NCBI GenBank assembly: GCA_031254035.1
Contig: JAIRVF010000051.1
Location: 1-50,393, forward strand
Reading direction: 5' to 3'
Origin: Paenibacillus sp.
GTDB lineage: Bacteria; Bacillota; Bacilli; Paenibacillales; Paenibacillaceae
DNA length: 50,393 nt
The notes under the pieces are model-generated. The model was given only the letters and a program-made list of their open reading frames with translations, did not search any database and had not been told where the DNA came from. Positions 16,410-25,319 of the stretch are shown here, piece after piece (the first letter of the stretch is position 1; each line of letters starts with the position of its first letter). The translations under genes and the position numbers were made by a program.

Positions 16410-18038
16410 ATGGAGCATTTAACGCATAAACGAAAAATTACGATCATGATCGCTATTATGTCCGCGATGTTTTTTGCCGCGATCAACCAGACGATTACAA
16501 GTACTGCGATGCCGCGAATTATTGCGATTCTTGATGGTATGGACTACTATACATGGACGATCAACATTTATTTATTGACATCCACGATTGCGACCATCCT
16601 GGTCGGCAAGCTGTCGGATATGTATGGCCGCAAGCCTTTTTTGCTTTTCGGTATATTAATTTTTATGTTAGGGGCTTTTTTAACGGGCACATCTACGGAT
16701 GTTCATCATTTTATTTTTTACCGTGGGATTCAAGGGATTGGTGCGGGCATCATCCAGTCGACCGCTTTTACAGCCGTCGGTGACTTGTTCCCTCCGCGTG
16801 AGCGCGGCAAGTGGATGGGATTTATGACAGCCATCTTTGGCTTCTCAAGCATACTTGGGCCAACACTTGGCGGGTATTTGGTCGATCATATTGATTGGCA
16901 TTGGTTGTTCTGGATTTTCCTTCCGCTGGGGATCGTTGCATTTGTATTGATTATGATGCTGTTTCCTAAAGTTGACCGTAAGAAAGGACAGAGCATTGAC
17001 TATTTGGGCTCACTTTTCCTGACGACGACAATTGTTCCGCTACTGCTCGCATTCTCTTGGGCGGGTACGGAATACAAGTGGGGATCTTGGCAAATTCTCA
17101 GTATGCTTGGGGCTTCTTTCATATCGGCGTTGATATTTATCTTCGTTGAAACTAAGGCGAAGGAACCGGTTCTGCCGCTGCATTTATTTAAAAACAGCGT
17201 TGTAACGATCTCGAATATTATTGGTTTCATCATGAACTTTGGCTTGATGGGAGCCATGATTTACATTTCCTTTTATGTTCAAGGGGTGTTGGCCATATCT
17301 CCGACTTATGCGGGATATGTCACACTACCAATGTCCATTTGCATGGTGATTATGAGTGCAATTACGGGTCAATTGATTGCCAAAACAGGCAAATACAAAA
17401 GATTTGCTTTGATCGGGATGCCGATCATGATTATGGGTATGACGATCATGATTTTCATGAACAACCTGGCATTAACCATTGTGAGCTTGATCGTATTTGG
17501 TCTCGGTCTTGGTCTCGGGATGCCTGTTTTCTCCTTGGCTACGCAAAATGCGGTTTCACATAAAGAGCTTGGTGTCGTGACGGCTTCCTCACAGTTGTTC
17601 CGCAACCTTGGAGGTACGATCGGGATCGCTGTCATGGGAACGGTTATGTCCAACAATCTGACCAAAAATTTGAAAGATGCTCTACATTCTTCTAGCGCTC
17701 CGGACTTCAGCAAGGTAGACCCTGCGTTGGCGCAAAATATGCTTACATTCGCAAATCCGCAAGCGCTAATGAACAAGCCGGCGATTGAAGCGACGATGGC
17801 AAAGCTGCCAGACGAAGCGAAAACGCTGTTTATACAGATGATTGACAGTATCCGTGACGCATTGGGACAGACGCTTTCGACCGTATTTCTTACTGGTACG
17901 CTTGTACTCGTCGTGGCGCTGGTGCTGGTGTTTTTCCTGAAAGAGCTGCCGCTTCGGTCGACCAATGAGGCGACGGAGGCCACAGGTTCGAATGAGAATA
18001 CAGGAGAAAACGAAGGTCAGAGCTTAGCTACGGAGTAA
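16410..18038 (+). CDS. MFS multidrug exporter, DHA2 (EmrB/QacA, 14-TMS) family
   Basis: A 542-residue membrane protein with about 14 hydrophobic segments. Motif A appears as GKLSDMYGRKPFLLFG (about 66-81) and the antiporter motif C region as GFSSILGPTLGGYLVD (about 147-162). A large loop before the last helix (about residues 420-480) and a Glu/Thr-rich C-terminal tail are typical of the DHA2 branch. It would use proton-motive force to expel drugs. Co-transcribed with and probably repressed by the adjacent MarR protein; a terminator follows at once. Confidence 0.93.
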   Translation: MEHLTHKRKITIMIAIMSAMFFAAINQTITSTAMPRIIAILDGMDYYTWTINIYLLTSTIATILVGKLSDMYGRKPFLLFGILIFMLGAFLTGTSTDVHHFIFYRGIQGIGAGIIQSTAFTAVGDLFPPRERGKWMGFMTAIFGFSSILGPTLGGYLVDHIDWHWLFWIFLPLGIVAFVLIMMLFPKVDRKKGQSIDYLGSLFLTTTIVPLLLAFSWAGTEYKWGSWQILSMLGASFISALIFIFVETKAKEPVLPLHLFKNSVVTISNIIGFIMNFGLMGAMIYISFYVQGVLAISPTYAGYVTLPMSICMVIMSAITGQLIAKTGKYKRFALIGMPIMIMGMTIMIFMNNLALTIVSLIVFGLGLGLGMPVFSLATQNAVSHKELGVVTASSQLFRNLGGTIGIAVMGTVMSNNLTKNLKDALHSSSAPDFSKVDPALAQNMLTFANPQALMNKPAIEATMAKLPDEAKTLFIQMIDSIRDALGQTLSTVFLTGTLVLVVALVLVFFLKELPLRSTNEATEATGSNENTGENEGQSLATE

Positions 18039-18056
18039 TAACCACATATATGTAGA

Positions 18057-18095
18057 AAATGCCTCGGGCAGCGCTGCTGCTTGGGGCATTTTTTT
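18057..18095 (+). terminator. Intrinsic terminator after the MFS gene
   Basis: AAAATGCCTCGGGCAGC / GCTGCTTGGGGCATTTT stem with a three-base loop and a run of seven T. Confidence 0.88.
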
Positions 18096-18122
18096 GCTCA
18101 AAATAAATATGGAACAATATGG

Positions 18123-18151
18123 TTGACAACGATATAGCTAGTGAATATAAT
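18123..18151 (+). promoter_or_regulatory. Consensus sigma-A promoter of the NAD salvage cluster
   Basis: TTGACA, 17-base spacer, TATAAT: a perfect match to the housekeeping consensus, about 57 bases upstream of the NrtR-like gene. It is the only strong promoter seen in the cluster. Confidence 0.88.
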
Positions 18152-18153
18152 AC

Positions 18154-18179
18154 AATTAACAAAATGTTAAGTGTTAATT
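18154..18179. promoter_or_regulatory. Overlapping palindromes at the start site: probable operator
   Basis: TTAACAAAATGTTAA (18156-18170) is a perfect 15-bp palindrome with an AAA centre. A wider pair of 8-bp arms, AATTAACA / TGTTAATT, spans 18154-18179. Both cover the expected +1 region just after the -10 box, where a repressor would block transcription. The natural candidate is the NrtR-like protein encoded next. Confidence 0.55.
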
Positions 18180-18207
18180 ACAATCTTGAAGAAGAGGCGA
18201 GGCGTAA

Positions 18208-18990
18208 ATGTCCAATGAACAAGCGCTTAAGCAATACGATGTAAAAAAATACAGAACGCCGGATGGATACACCTCAGATATTGCGGTATTTACGATTCTA
18301 TCGGCGAAGACGGAGGCGTTCAAACCGCCAGCAATGGACCTTCATATTATGCTCATCAAACGGAGTATGCAGGATAGCGAAGGACGTCCCAACATCGAAG
18401 CAGGAAAATGGGCGCTGCCGGGAGGTTTTGTTGATCCGGGAGAAACCGCTTTTCAATCTGCGCAAAGGGAACTCAGGGAAGAAACGGGCGTGGATCATAT
18501 TCATCTCGAGCATTTCGGGGTATATGATACGCCGGGACGTGATCCAAGAGGGTGGATTATTTCCAACGCGCATTATGCCATTGTCCCGGAGCATCAGCTC
18601 GCAAGCCGCGCAGCCAATGATGATGCAAGTGAGGTTGAACTGTTTCCTGTGAAGGATGTTCTAAACTTGGATCTTGCTTTCGATCATGCCCGTATCATCC
18701 GGGATGCGATTGACGTAATCAAGCAGAAGCTGCTTGAATCGACGGTGGCCAAGGAATTTTTGCCTGAGGAGTTTACGTACTCCGAGCTTCAGGCCGTGTT
18801 ATTGACCGTAACCAATGATTCAGCCATAGCTCTGGACGCCGCTTTTGCCAGAAAAATTAAAACTTTACCTTTCATTCAAGAGGTAGAGGGAAAAAAGACG
18901 TCGCGTACATCCAAAAAACCGACGCAATTGTACCGATTTATTGTTGATATTGAAGTAAATAACTCGATTTATCATGCGAAAAAAGTATAA
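18208..18990 (+). CDS. NrtR-like Nudix-domain transcriptional regulator of NAD metabolism
   Basis: A 260-residue protein with an N-terminal Nudix domain (about 20-165) and a C-terminal winged helix (about 180-250) ending in PTQLYRF, as in NrtR regulators. The Nudix box around residues 72-95 keeps the key G, E, REL.EE.G residues, so ADP-ribose or another nucleotide could be hydrolysed as well as sensed; in many NrtR proteins the box is degraded. Known NrtR proteins bind ADP-ribose and release operators of NAD genes. Here the gene heads a run of pncA, pncB, nadD and nadE, and a palindrome overlies its promoter. Role inferred from domain layout and neighbours. Confidence 0.85.
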   Translation: MSNEQALKQYDVKKYRTPDGYTSDIAVFTILSAKTEAFKPPAMDLHIMLIKRSMQDSEGRPNIEAGKWALPGGFVDPGETAFQSAQRELREETGVDHIHLEHFGVYDTPGRDPRGWIISNAHYAIVPEHQLASRAANDDASEVELFPVKDVLNLDLAFDHARIIRDAIDVIKQKLLESTVAKEFLPEEFTYSELQAVLLTVTNDSAIALDAAFARKIKTLPFIQEVEGKKTSRTSKKPTQLYRFIVDIEVNNSIYHAKKV

Positions 18991-18993
18991 AGG

Positions 18994-19202
18994 GGCTCAA
19001 CACGATAATAGTGACAAGAAGCGAAAGTAGCGGAGGGGACGGAATCGTTCTGAAGAAGCGGAGCGTTCGCCTTTGTCTCCGGATTTCTACCGTTTAAAAA
19101 TAAAATCAAGAAATTTGGAGACAACAGCGATCGGAAGAACGATCCGTATCCGCAGCGGTCACCCTCGCACACTGTCAAGTATTAATTTCAGTATTGTAGC
19201 CC
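18994..19202 (+). repeat. About 210-bp imperfect palindrome, copy 2
   Basis: Starts four bases after the stop of the Nudix gene (GGCTCAACACGATAATAGT) and ends 19 bp before the pncA start. The central blocks TTTGTCTCCGGATTTCTACC and AATTTGGAGACAACAGCGATC are well kept. It sits inside a presumed operon, so it would be present in the mRNA. Confidence 0.85.
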
Positions 19203-19220
19203 AACAGGAGGAAATTTTTT

Positions 19221-19781
19221 ATGGATGACATGAAAAAACGCGCATTGATCAACATTGATTATACGAATGATTTTGTGGCTACGGATGGAGCTTTAACTTG
19301 CGGCGAGCCAGGGCAGGTGATTGAAAACCGAATTGTAGAACTCACAAAAACATTCATCGCAAACCAAGATTTTGTTGTTTTCGCCATTGATCTGCATCAA
19401 GAGGGGAATACGTTCCACCCCGAAACCAAGCTATTCCCGCCGCATAACATTGCAGGCACCGCCGGGCGCAAGCTTTTCGGAGCTCTGGAGAACGTGTACC
19501 AAGACAATAAAACCAATGAAAACGTCTATTGGATGGATAAAACAAGATACAGCGCTTTTGCGGGTACGGATCTTGAACTTCAACTTCGGGCGAGAGGGAT
19601 CACCGAGCTTCATCTTGTGGGCGTTTGTACAGACATTTGCGTGCTGCACACTGCCGTCGATGCTTACAATAAAGGTTTCGATCTGGTGATACACCATGAT
19701 GCGGTAGCTAGCTTTGACCCGGAGGGCCATGTTTGGGCATTGCGGCATTTCAAGGGCTCGCTTGGTGCGGAAATTCGATAA
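19221..19781 (+). CDS. pncA: Nicotinamidase
   Basis: A 186-residue isochorismatase-fold hydrolase that deamidates nicotinamide to nicotinate. The catalytic triad is visible: D13 (INIDYTNDF), K107 (MDKTRYSAF) and C140 (GVCTDICV). Metal-site residues D57 and H59 lie in AIDLHQEGNTFHPE. Ribosome site AGGAGG sits at good spacing. Followed by a repeat element and pncB, which uses its product. Confidence 0.93.
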   Translation: MDDMKKRALINIDYTNDFVATDGALTCGEPGQVIENRIVELTKTFIANQDFVVFAIDLHQEGNTFHPETKLFPPHNIAGTAGRKLFGALENVYQDNKTNENVYWMDKTRYSAFAGTDLELQLRARGITELHLVGVCTDICVLHTAVDAYNKGFDLVIHHDAVASFDPEGHVWALRHFKGSLGAEIR

Positions 19782-19785
19782 TATA

Positions 19786-20080
19786 GGCTCGACATCATGA
19801 TTAGTCCTAGAAAAAAAAATCGAAAGTAGCGGAGGGGACGGTATCGATTCTTACGAAGCTGAAAGCTTTTGAAAAAAAGCTACTTCGGATGCATATGCAG
19901 CGTTCGCCTGAAAGCTTTTCGAAGAAAAGCTAGCATCGGAAGCATACGCTGTCTCCGAATTTCTACCTTATTAAAAAAACAAAATCAAGAGATTTGGGGG
20001 CGGGCAACGACCTTAAAGAACGATCCGAACCCACAGCGGCCACCTCGCACAATGTCATGAACTAATTTTAGTAATGGGTT
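19786..20080 (+). repeat. Palindromic repeat, copy 3, with an internal duplicated insert
   Basis: Begins four bases after pncA (GGCTCGACATCATGATTAGT) and ends 21 bp before pncB. It is about 85 bp longer than copies 1 and 2 because the centre holds two related modules, each starting CTGAAAGCTTTT and containing AAAAGCTA..TCGGA.GCATA, which are themselves hairpins. The extra unit shows that the elements can take up insertions while the arms stay intact. Confidence 0.82.
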
Positions 20081-20100
20081 CTTAAAAAGGAGGTTTTCTC

Positions 20101-21591
20101 ATGGAGCATCAAACGGTTCAAATACCCGAATTTTTTTATGCAGATGACAGTCTCGGACTTCACACGGATAAATATCAGATCAATATGACCGAAGTTTACT
20201 GGAGGGATCAAATCCACCAGCGCAAGGCTATTTTTGAAGTCTATTTCCGCAAGATCCCGTTCCAGAACGGCTATGCCGTCTTTGCAGGACTAGAGCGGGT
20301 GATCCGCTACATCAGGGATTTCCGTTTTTCGGACAGCGACCTGGCATTTTTAAAGGAAGACGGTTATAGCGAGGATTATCTTGCGTATTTGGCTACGCTC
20401 CGATTTACCGGAACAGTTCGCTCGATGAGGGAAGGTGAGCTTGTTTTTGCCAATGAACCGATCATGCGGATTGAAGCTCCGCTGGCGGAAGCGCAGCTGA
20501 TCGAAACGGCGATTCTCAATATTGTTAATTTTCAAACCCTAATCGCAACGAAAGCTTCACGCATAAAGCAGGTTGCTGGGGATGAAACCACCATGGAATT
20601 TGGTACTCGGCGAGCGCAGGAAATGGATGCGGCCATATGGGGGACAAGGGCTGCTTATCTGGCCGGTTTTGATGCTACCTCTAACGTTCGAGCTGGTAAA
20701 CTATTTGGCATTCCAATTGCGGGGACGCATGCCCATGCTATGGTGCAGGCATACCGTGACGAATATACCGCCTTCTGCAAATATGCCAAATCCCATACGG
20801 ATTGTGTGTTCCTGGTAGATACGTACGATACGCTGCGTTCCGGCGTTCCAACGGCTATTCAGGTTGCCAAAGAATTTGGTGATCGGATCAACTTCAAAGG
20901 AATTCGTTTGGACAGCGGCGATCTAGCGTATTTATCAAAAGAAGCTAGGAAAATGTTGGATGTGGCAGGGTTCGAGAGCGCGAAAATTTATGCTTCCAAT
21001 GATCTTGATGAACACACCATATTGAATTTAAAGGCGCAGGGCGCCAAAATAGACGTATGGGGTGTAGGGACGAAGCTTATTACCGCTTATGACCAACCGG
21101 CGCTCGGTGCCGTTTATAAACTGATTTCCATCGAGGATGAAAACGGGGAAATGATCGATACGATCAAAATCAGCTCAAATCCCGAGAAAATAACGACGCC
21201 GGGAAGAAAAAGAGTATTTCGCATCGTCAATAAAACGAACGGAAAGTCTGAAGGGGACTACATTGCCTTAGAGCATGAAGAGCCGCAACAACAAGGCCGT
21301 CTTAAAATGTTCCACCCCGTTCATACGTTCATCGCGAAATTTGTAACGAATTTTGAAGCTAAAGAACTTCATCACATCATTTTCGAAGATGGCGAATTGG
21401 TATACCAAGTGCCGACCCTGCAGCAGATTCAAGCGTTTGTAAAAGAAAATATGGATGTCCTATGGGATGAATACAAGCGGAGTTTGAATCCTGCCGAATA
21501 TCCGGTGAATTTGAGTCAAGCATGTTGGGATAACAAAATGAAGCTGATTGGGGAAATCCAGCAAAAAGTGAACCGGCAGATTCAAGCCTAA
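20101..21591 (+). CDS. pncB: Nicotinate phosphoribosyltransferase
   Basis: A 496-residue enzyme that joins nicotinate to phosphoribosyl pyrophosphate in NAD salvage. Family marks include LHTDKYQINM near residue 20, EFGTRRAQ near 162 with the phosphate-binding region after it, the conserved GTHAHAMV near 208, and FKGIRLDSGDLAYLSKEAR near 265. Ribosome site AGGAGG is nine bases before the ATG. The next gene starts ten bases after its stop. Confidence 0.95.
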   Translation: MEHQTVQIPEFFYADDSLGLHTDKYQINMTEVYWRDQIHQRKAIFEVYFRKIPFQNGYAVFAGLERVIRYIRDFRFSDSDLAFLKEDGYSEDYLAYLATLRFTGTVRSMREGELVFANEPIMRIEAPLAEAQLIETAILNIVNFQTLIATKASRIKQVAGDETTMEFGTRRAQEMDAAIWGTRAAYLAGFDATSNVRAGKLFGIPIAGTHAHAMVQAYRDEYTAFCKYAKSHTDCVFLVDTYDTLRSGVPTAIQVAKEFGDRINFKGIRLDSGDLAYLSKEARKMLDVAGFESAKIYASNDLDEHTILNLKAQGAKIDVWGVGTKLITAYDQPALGAVYKLISIEDENGEMIDTIKISSNPEKITTPGRKRVFRIVNKTNGKSEGDYIALEHEEPQQQGRLKMFHPVHTFIAKFVTNFEAKELHHIIFEDGELVYQVPTLQQIQAFVKENMDVLWDEYKRSLNPAEYPVNLSQACWDNKMKLIGEIQQKVNRQIQA

Positions 21592-21601
21592 GGAGGACAA
21601 G

Positions 21602-22216
21602 ATGACTAAAATTGGAGTATATGGTTCATCCTTTGATCCCATTACGAATGTTCATCTTTGGACGGCAAGCACGATTGCCCACCGCTGTAAGCTGGATCAG
21701 GTGATCTTCTTGCCCTGTTCCAGTAAAAGACCCGACAAAATCATGAATGTTAGTGATGAGCACCGCTGGAAAATGATTGTAATGGCGATCGAAGGCAATG
21801 ATAAATTCATAGCTGACGATTATGAAATGAAGCAGGCTGGATGGGAAATTGCAACCTACTTAACACTGAAGCATTTCAAGGAAAGATTTCCGAATGACGA
21901 AATTTACTTTATCATGGGAGCTGATTTGTTGCTTGATATCGGCGAAGGCAAGTGGAAGAAGTCTGAAGAGCTGATTCAGGAAAACAAATTCATCGTTATG
22001 GCAAGGGACGGGGTTAACATGTTGTCCGCGATCAGTAAGTCACCCATCCTGCGGAATGCCGACGATGGGCATACGTTCCATCTCATCGATAAAGGACTCG
22101 CCATGGAGATCAGTTCGAGTTATATCCGCGACGAGTTTAAGAAAGGCGGAGAACCGAGATATCTGATGCCGGATCGCTGCTATGACTACATCCAAGCCAA
22201 TCGACTATACAGATAA
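21602..22216 (+). CDS. nadD: Nicotinate-nucleotide adenylyltransferase
   Basis: A 204-residue nucleotidyltransferase. The N-terminus GVYGSSFDPITNVHLW corresponds to the GGxFDPxHxGH site, though the second half reads TNVH rather than HxGH. MGADLLLDI is the middle conserved block and ISSSYIRDEFKKGG near 175 is the ISSTxIR signature. It forms deamido-NAD from nicotinate mononucleotide and ATP. Ten bp after pncB and nine bp before nadE, so one transcript. The altered first motif might mark a subgroup; a second nadD elsewhere in the genome is possible. Confidence 0.88.
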   Translation: MTKIGVYGSSFDPITNVHLWTASTIAHRCKLDQVIFLPCSSKRPDKIMNVSDEHRWKMIVMAIEGNDKFIADDYEMKQAGWEIATYLTLKHFKERFPNDEIYFIMGADLLLDIGEGKWKKSEELIQENKFIVMARDGVNMLSAISKSPILRNADDGHTFHLIDKGLAMEISSSYIRDEFKKGGEPRYLMPDRCYDYIQANRLYR

Positions 22217-22225
22217 AGGGGAATA

Positions 22226-23050
22226 ATGATGATGAGCACACAAGAACAAATCATGAAAGATCTGAACGTCAAACCGGTCATTAATGCACAGGCGGAGATC
22301 CGGAAGAGGATTGACTTTTTGAAAGCATATTGCAAAAAATCTGGAGCAAAAGGTTTTGTCCTTGGGATAAGCGGGGGACAGGATTCCACGCTAGCTGGGC
22401 GTCTGTCGCAACTGGCAGCTGAAGAGCTCCGGACCGAAGGGTACGACGCCACGTTTTATGCCGTCCGTTTGCCGTTTGGTGTTCAGCGGGATGAAGATGA
22501 TGCGCAGGAGGCTTTGGCTTTTATTCAGCCGGATCAGTCACTTGTCTTTAATATTGAAAATTCCGTTAATGCTGTGGCGAATACTTATATTGAAACAACA
22601 GGGGATGCACTGTCCGATTATCATAAAGGTAATGTAAAGGCCAGAATGCGCATGATCGCTCAGTATGCAATCGCCGGGGAACGCCAATGTCTCGTCGTGG
22701 GCACTGACCATGCGGCAGAAGCCATCACGGGCTTTTATACAAAATTCGGGGATGGCGGAGCCGACATCATTCCGCTTACTGGTCTCACCAAGGGACAAGG
22801 ACGTGAGCTGCTGCAGGAATTAAAAGCCGCTGAACGGCTGTACTTGAAGACGCCGACCGCAGATCTCCTGGATAACAAACCTCAACAAGCGGATGAGACG
22901 GAGCTTGGAATGCAATATAACGTCCTCGACGAATATCTTGTTGGCCATGAACTAGATCCGGAGGATCAGGAGAAAATCGAGAAGCGCTTTAAAAATACCC
23001 AACATAAACGCGAGCTTCCTGTAACGCCATTTGATGAGTGGTGGAAATAA
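22226..23050 (+). CDS. nadE: NH3-dependent NAD+ synthetase
   Basis: A 274-residue enzyme, the length of E. coli NadE (275), without the glutaminase domain of longer forms. The ATP-pyrophosphatase P-loop is [16 protein letters not shown] (about 49-64); [20 protein letters not shown] near 170 and [15 protein letters not shown] near 210 are family blocks. It amidates deamido-NAD, the last step of the pathway. Three consecutive ATG codons leave the exact start uncertain by two residues. Confidence 0.95.
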   Translation: MMMSTQEQIMKDLNVKPVINAQAEIRKRIDFLKAYCKKSGAKGFVLGISGGQDSTLAGRLSQLAAEELRTEGYDATFYAVRLPFGVQRDEDDAQEALAFIQPDQSLVFNIENSVNAVANTYIETTGDALSDYHKGNVKARMRMIAQYAIAGERQCLVVGTDHAAEAITGFYTKFGDGGADIIPLTGLTKGQGRELLQELKAAERLYLKTPTADLLDNKPQQADETELGMQYNVLDEYLVGHELDPEDQEKIEKRFKNTQHKRELPVTPFDEWWK

Positions 23051-23179
23051 TCGGCTCCTGCTAGAAGTAAAGAAATGCAAAAGTACACTTTCTTCAACAG
23101 CTAAAAGATACAAATGAAGAAATTCCTGCGGATATAGAGCCTTTTCTTGGTGATCCGCCTCATATGACTAATATGGCCC

Positions 23180-23210
23180 AAAAAACCTGCATTTTTTCGC
23201 AGGTTTTTTT
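23180..23210. terminator. Intrinsic terminator after nadE
   Basis: AAAAACCTGC / GCAGGTTTTT stem with T and A runs on either side. The 23051-23379 gap otherwise holds only the padR promoter region. Confidence 0.85.
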
Positions 23211-23311
23211 ATTTGTGGTGTTCATTTTGCCAAGAAAGGATATATTTTCGCAACATTTTGTTATAGAGATGGCTTTTGTTTGGTTTCAATTCTCTTGCGA
23301 GTCAGACTATT

Positions 23312-23357
23312 TTCCGCAAGGTACCTTGCGGAACACAGTACTAGGTGATATTATAAT
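23312..23357 (+). promoter_or_regulatory. padR promoter with a 22-bp perfect palindromic operator
   Basis: A 22-bp perfect palindrome (half-site TTCCGCAAGGT, 23312-23333) ends 18 bases before a TATAAT box at 23352-23357, so it covers the -35 region. Position and symmetry suit autorepression by the PadR protein encoded directly downstream. Confidence 0.7.
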
Positions 23358-23379
23358 AGCGAAAGGAGGGGACAGTTGC

Positions 23380-23724
23380 ATGGAAATGACGGAATGGACT
23401 TCTCAAGTTCGTAGGGGAATATTAGAGTTTTGCATTTTACAGCTTATCGGACGGGAGCCAAGATATGGTTATGAGCTGGTGACTTTGCTTGATCAATGGG
23501 AGCCGCTTTCTGTAACGGAAGGCACACTATACCCGCTTCTGCGCAGGCTGCAAAAAGATAAATACATAGAATCGTTTTGGAAGGAATCGGAGTCCGGACC
23601 GCCAAGAAAGTATTACTGTCTCACCGATTCCGGACGAGCATTGATGGATATGATGTCGGTAGAATGGAATAAAATCAGTAGTAGCGTCGGACAAATTCAA
23701 TTGTTTGGAGGAGAGAAGATATGA
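23380..23724 (+). CDS. PadR-family transcriptional regulator
   Basis: A 114-residue winged-helix regulator with the PadR hallmarks GILEFCILQLIGREPRYGYE (residues 14-33) and LSVTEGTLYPLLRRLQKDKY (near 44-63). The ATG at 23380 follows AAAGGAGGGG; upstream in-frame ATGs lack such a site. Its stop overlaps the start of the next gene (ATGA), tying it to a HAAS-domain membrane protein, a pairing common in bacilli where PadR controls the operon. Confidence 0.92.
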   Translation: MEMTEWTSQVRRGILEFCILQLIGREPRYGYELVTLLDQWEPLSVTEGTLYPLLRRLQKDKYIESFWKESESGPPRKYYCLTDSGRALMDMMSVEWNKISSSVGQIQLFGGEKI

Positions 23725-24290
23725 TCAGCTCGTATGGAAGGGACTATCTAGAGAAATTAAACAAGTGCTTGGACAAGCTGCCAGATGAAGAAAGAATGGA
23801 TGCTGTTATGGAAATCGAAAGCCATATAGCAGAGGGGATTGCCAATGGTCAGCCGGAAAGGGTAATTCTTGCGCGCCTCGGTGATCCCCGCAATTTGGCG
23901 AAAGCATATCGAAGCGAACACATGAGCGGACTAAAGGGTGCCAAGTCGATCAAAGAGCTGTTTGCGATCATTGGTTTTTATTGCGCTACCGGCCTGCTAA
24001 GCGTCATGGTGATTCCAGTACTGGCAACTGTTGCTTACGGTTTTGGATTTTGTACGATTTTGATCGGCATTGCCGGAGTCTTACGTACATTGGGCGTACC
24101 CTGGATCAATATGGGGATCGCGCCGGGCGTAGAAGTGCCAAGGGAATTCAGCATGGTATATGCTCTGGTTGTGGGGGCTATTATCGGAGGTATCGCCTAT
24201 ATTTCCTGGGTAGGTTTGAAAAAATACCTCGCGTTTTTGTCCAAGCGTTACAAACAGGCTTTGCCTGGCAATCATTCACTAAATGGGTGA
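23721..24290 (+). CDS. HAAS/DUF1700-type membrane protein
   Basis: A 189-residue protein with an N-terminal helical HAAS-type domain (YLEKLNKCLDKLPDEERMDAVMEIESHIAE, ending GDPRNLAKAYRSE) and three or four membrane segments from about residue 80. Such proteins accompany PadR regulators and are thought to relay envelope signals or sort membrane partners. Translation is coupled to padR by a four-base overlap. Confidence 0.85.
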   Translation: MISSYGRDYLEKLNKCLDKLPDEERMDAVMEIESHIAEGIANGQPERVILARLGDPRNLAKAYRSEHMSGLKGAKSIKELFAIIGFYCATGLLSVMVIPVLATVAYGFGFCTILIGIAGVLRTLGVPWINMGIAPGVEVPREFSMVYALVVGAIIGGIAYISWVGLKKYLAFLSKRYKQALPGNHSLNG

Positions 24291-24320
24291 TAGTAAAGTA
24301 ATAGTAAAAAAGAACAATAT

Positions 24321-24354
24321 AAAGCCTCCTTCCGAAGTATGGGAAAGAGGCTTT
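24321..24354. terminator. Terminator between convergent genes
   Basis: AAAGCCTC / GAGGCTTT stem with an internal CTTCC / GGGAA pairing, between the HAAS and pdxK genes. Confidence 0.7.
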
Positions 24355-24360
24355 AACTAT

Positions 24361-25188
24361 TTAAGCTTTGTTCTGTTCTAAGCGATACCCGCCATGAAAG
24401 ACAGGGCCGACATATTGGTTGAACGGATAACCGTTGCGAATCGCCGCTGTTACGAAATCTTTCGCTTTGGTTACAGCTTCGCGGACAGATAAACCGTTAG
24501 CTAAGCCACCTGCAATGGCGGCGGCAAATGTACAGCCCGCACCGTGGTTATGAGCAGGTTCGATTTTTGCGGATTCAAGTATTGTAAAGTCTGAACCGTC
24601 AAAAAATACATCAATCGCCTGTTCTCCGTCCAAGGCCTTGCCACCTTTAACAACGACATTTTGGGCTCCTAGTTCACGGATCCTGCGGGCAGCCTCTTTC
24701 ATATCTTCGATGGAAGAAAGTTTGCCTAGACCGGAAAGTACACCTGCTTCAAACAGATTAGGAGTTACGACGGTCGCAAGCGGAAGGAGCAGATCACGAA
24801 TAGCCTCAGCACTTTCGGGGCTGAGTACTTCATCCTCGCCTTTGCAGACCATGACCGGATCAATTACGACATTGGTCTGCTTGTTGTCTTTTATCGCTTT
24901 TTCGGCTACGCGAACGATATCAACGCTGCCAAGCATCCCAGTTTTCATCGCGTGTACAGGGCCGCCGGCGAATACAGTCTTGAGCTGCTCCGCAACGAGT
25001 GCGGCATCGACCGGATAGACATGATGATGCCAGCTGTTGTCCGGGTCCATGGTGACAATGGTAGTTAAAGCGCTGAGGCCGTATGTTCCGTACTCCTCGA
25101 AAGTTTTGAGATCGGCTTGAATGCCCGCACCTCCACTGGAATCGCTGCCGGCAATGGTTAAGGTCTTGATCATTTTAGACACTTTCAT
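24361..25188 (-). CDS. pdxK: Pyridoxine/pyridoxal kinase (PdxK, ThiD-type ribokinase fold)
   Basis: A 275-residue kinase of the ThiD-like PdxK group of bacilli. It has LTIAGSDSSGGAGIQADLKTF at the N-terminus (split as a substrate loop), DPVMVCKGEDEVLSPE mid-protein, VVTPNLFEA near 140, and the anion hole and catalytic base region NHGAGCTFAAAIAGGLA near 215-230. NQYVGPVFHG near the end is typical of the B. subtilis PdxK type rather than of ThiD. It phosphorylates vitamin B6 vitamers. Start ambiguous: ATG 25188 has a GAGGAA very close; the internal ATG at residue 6 is an alternative. Confidence 0.85.
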   Translation of the reverse strand: MKVSKMIKTLTIAGSDSSGGAGIQADLKTFEEYGTYGLSALTTIVTMDPDNSWHHHVYPVDAALVAEQLKTVFAGGPVHAMKTGMLGSVDIVRVAEKAIKDNKQTNVVIDPVMVCKGEDEVLSPESAEAIRDLLLPLATVVTPNLFEAGVLSGLGKLSSIEDMKEAARRIRELGAQNVVVKGGKALDGEQAIDVFFDGSDFTILESAKIEPAHNHGAGCTFAAAIAGGLANGLSVREAVTKAKDFVTAAIRNGYPFNQYVGPVFHGGYRLEQNKA

Positions 25189-25319
25189 TTCCTCATTTCC
25201 TGCAATAAGATATATAACGTTTAAATCGAGAAGATTATATCAAAAAATGACAAACAGGTGAATAACTATAAGAAGATGCGTCAGAATTTTGACAATTCAA
25301 CTCTATCACCTTATACATG

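Noticed and set aside
17369..17983. A 204-codon minus-strand open frame inside the MFS gene
   Set aside because: Antisense shadow of a membrane protein gene, with no ribosome site and no family-like sequence.
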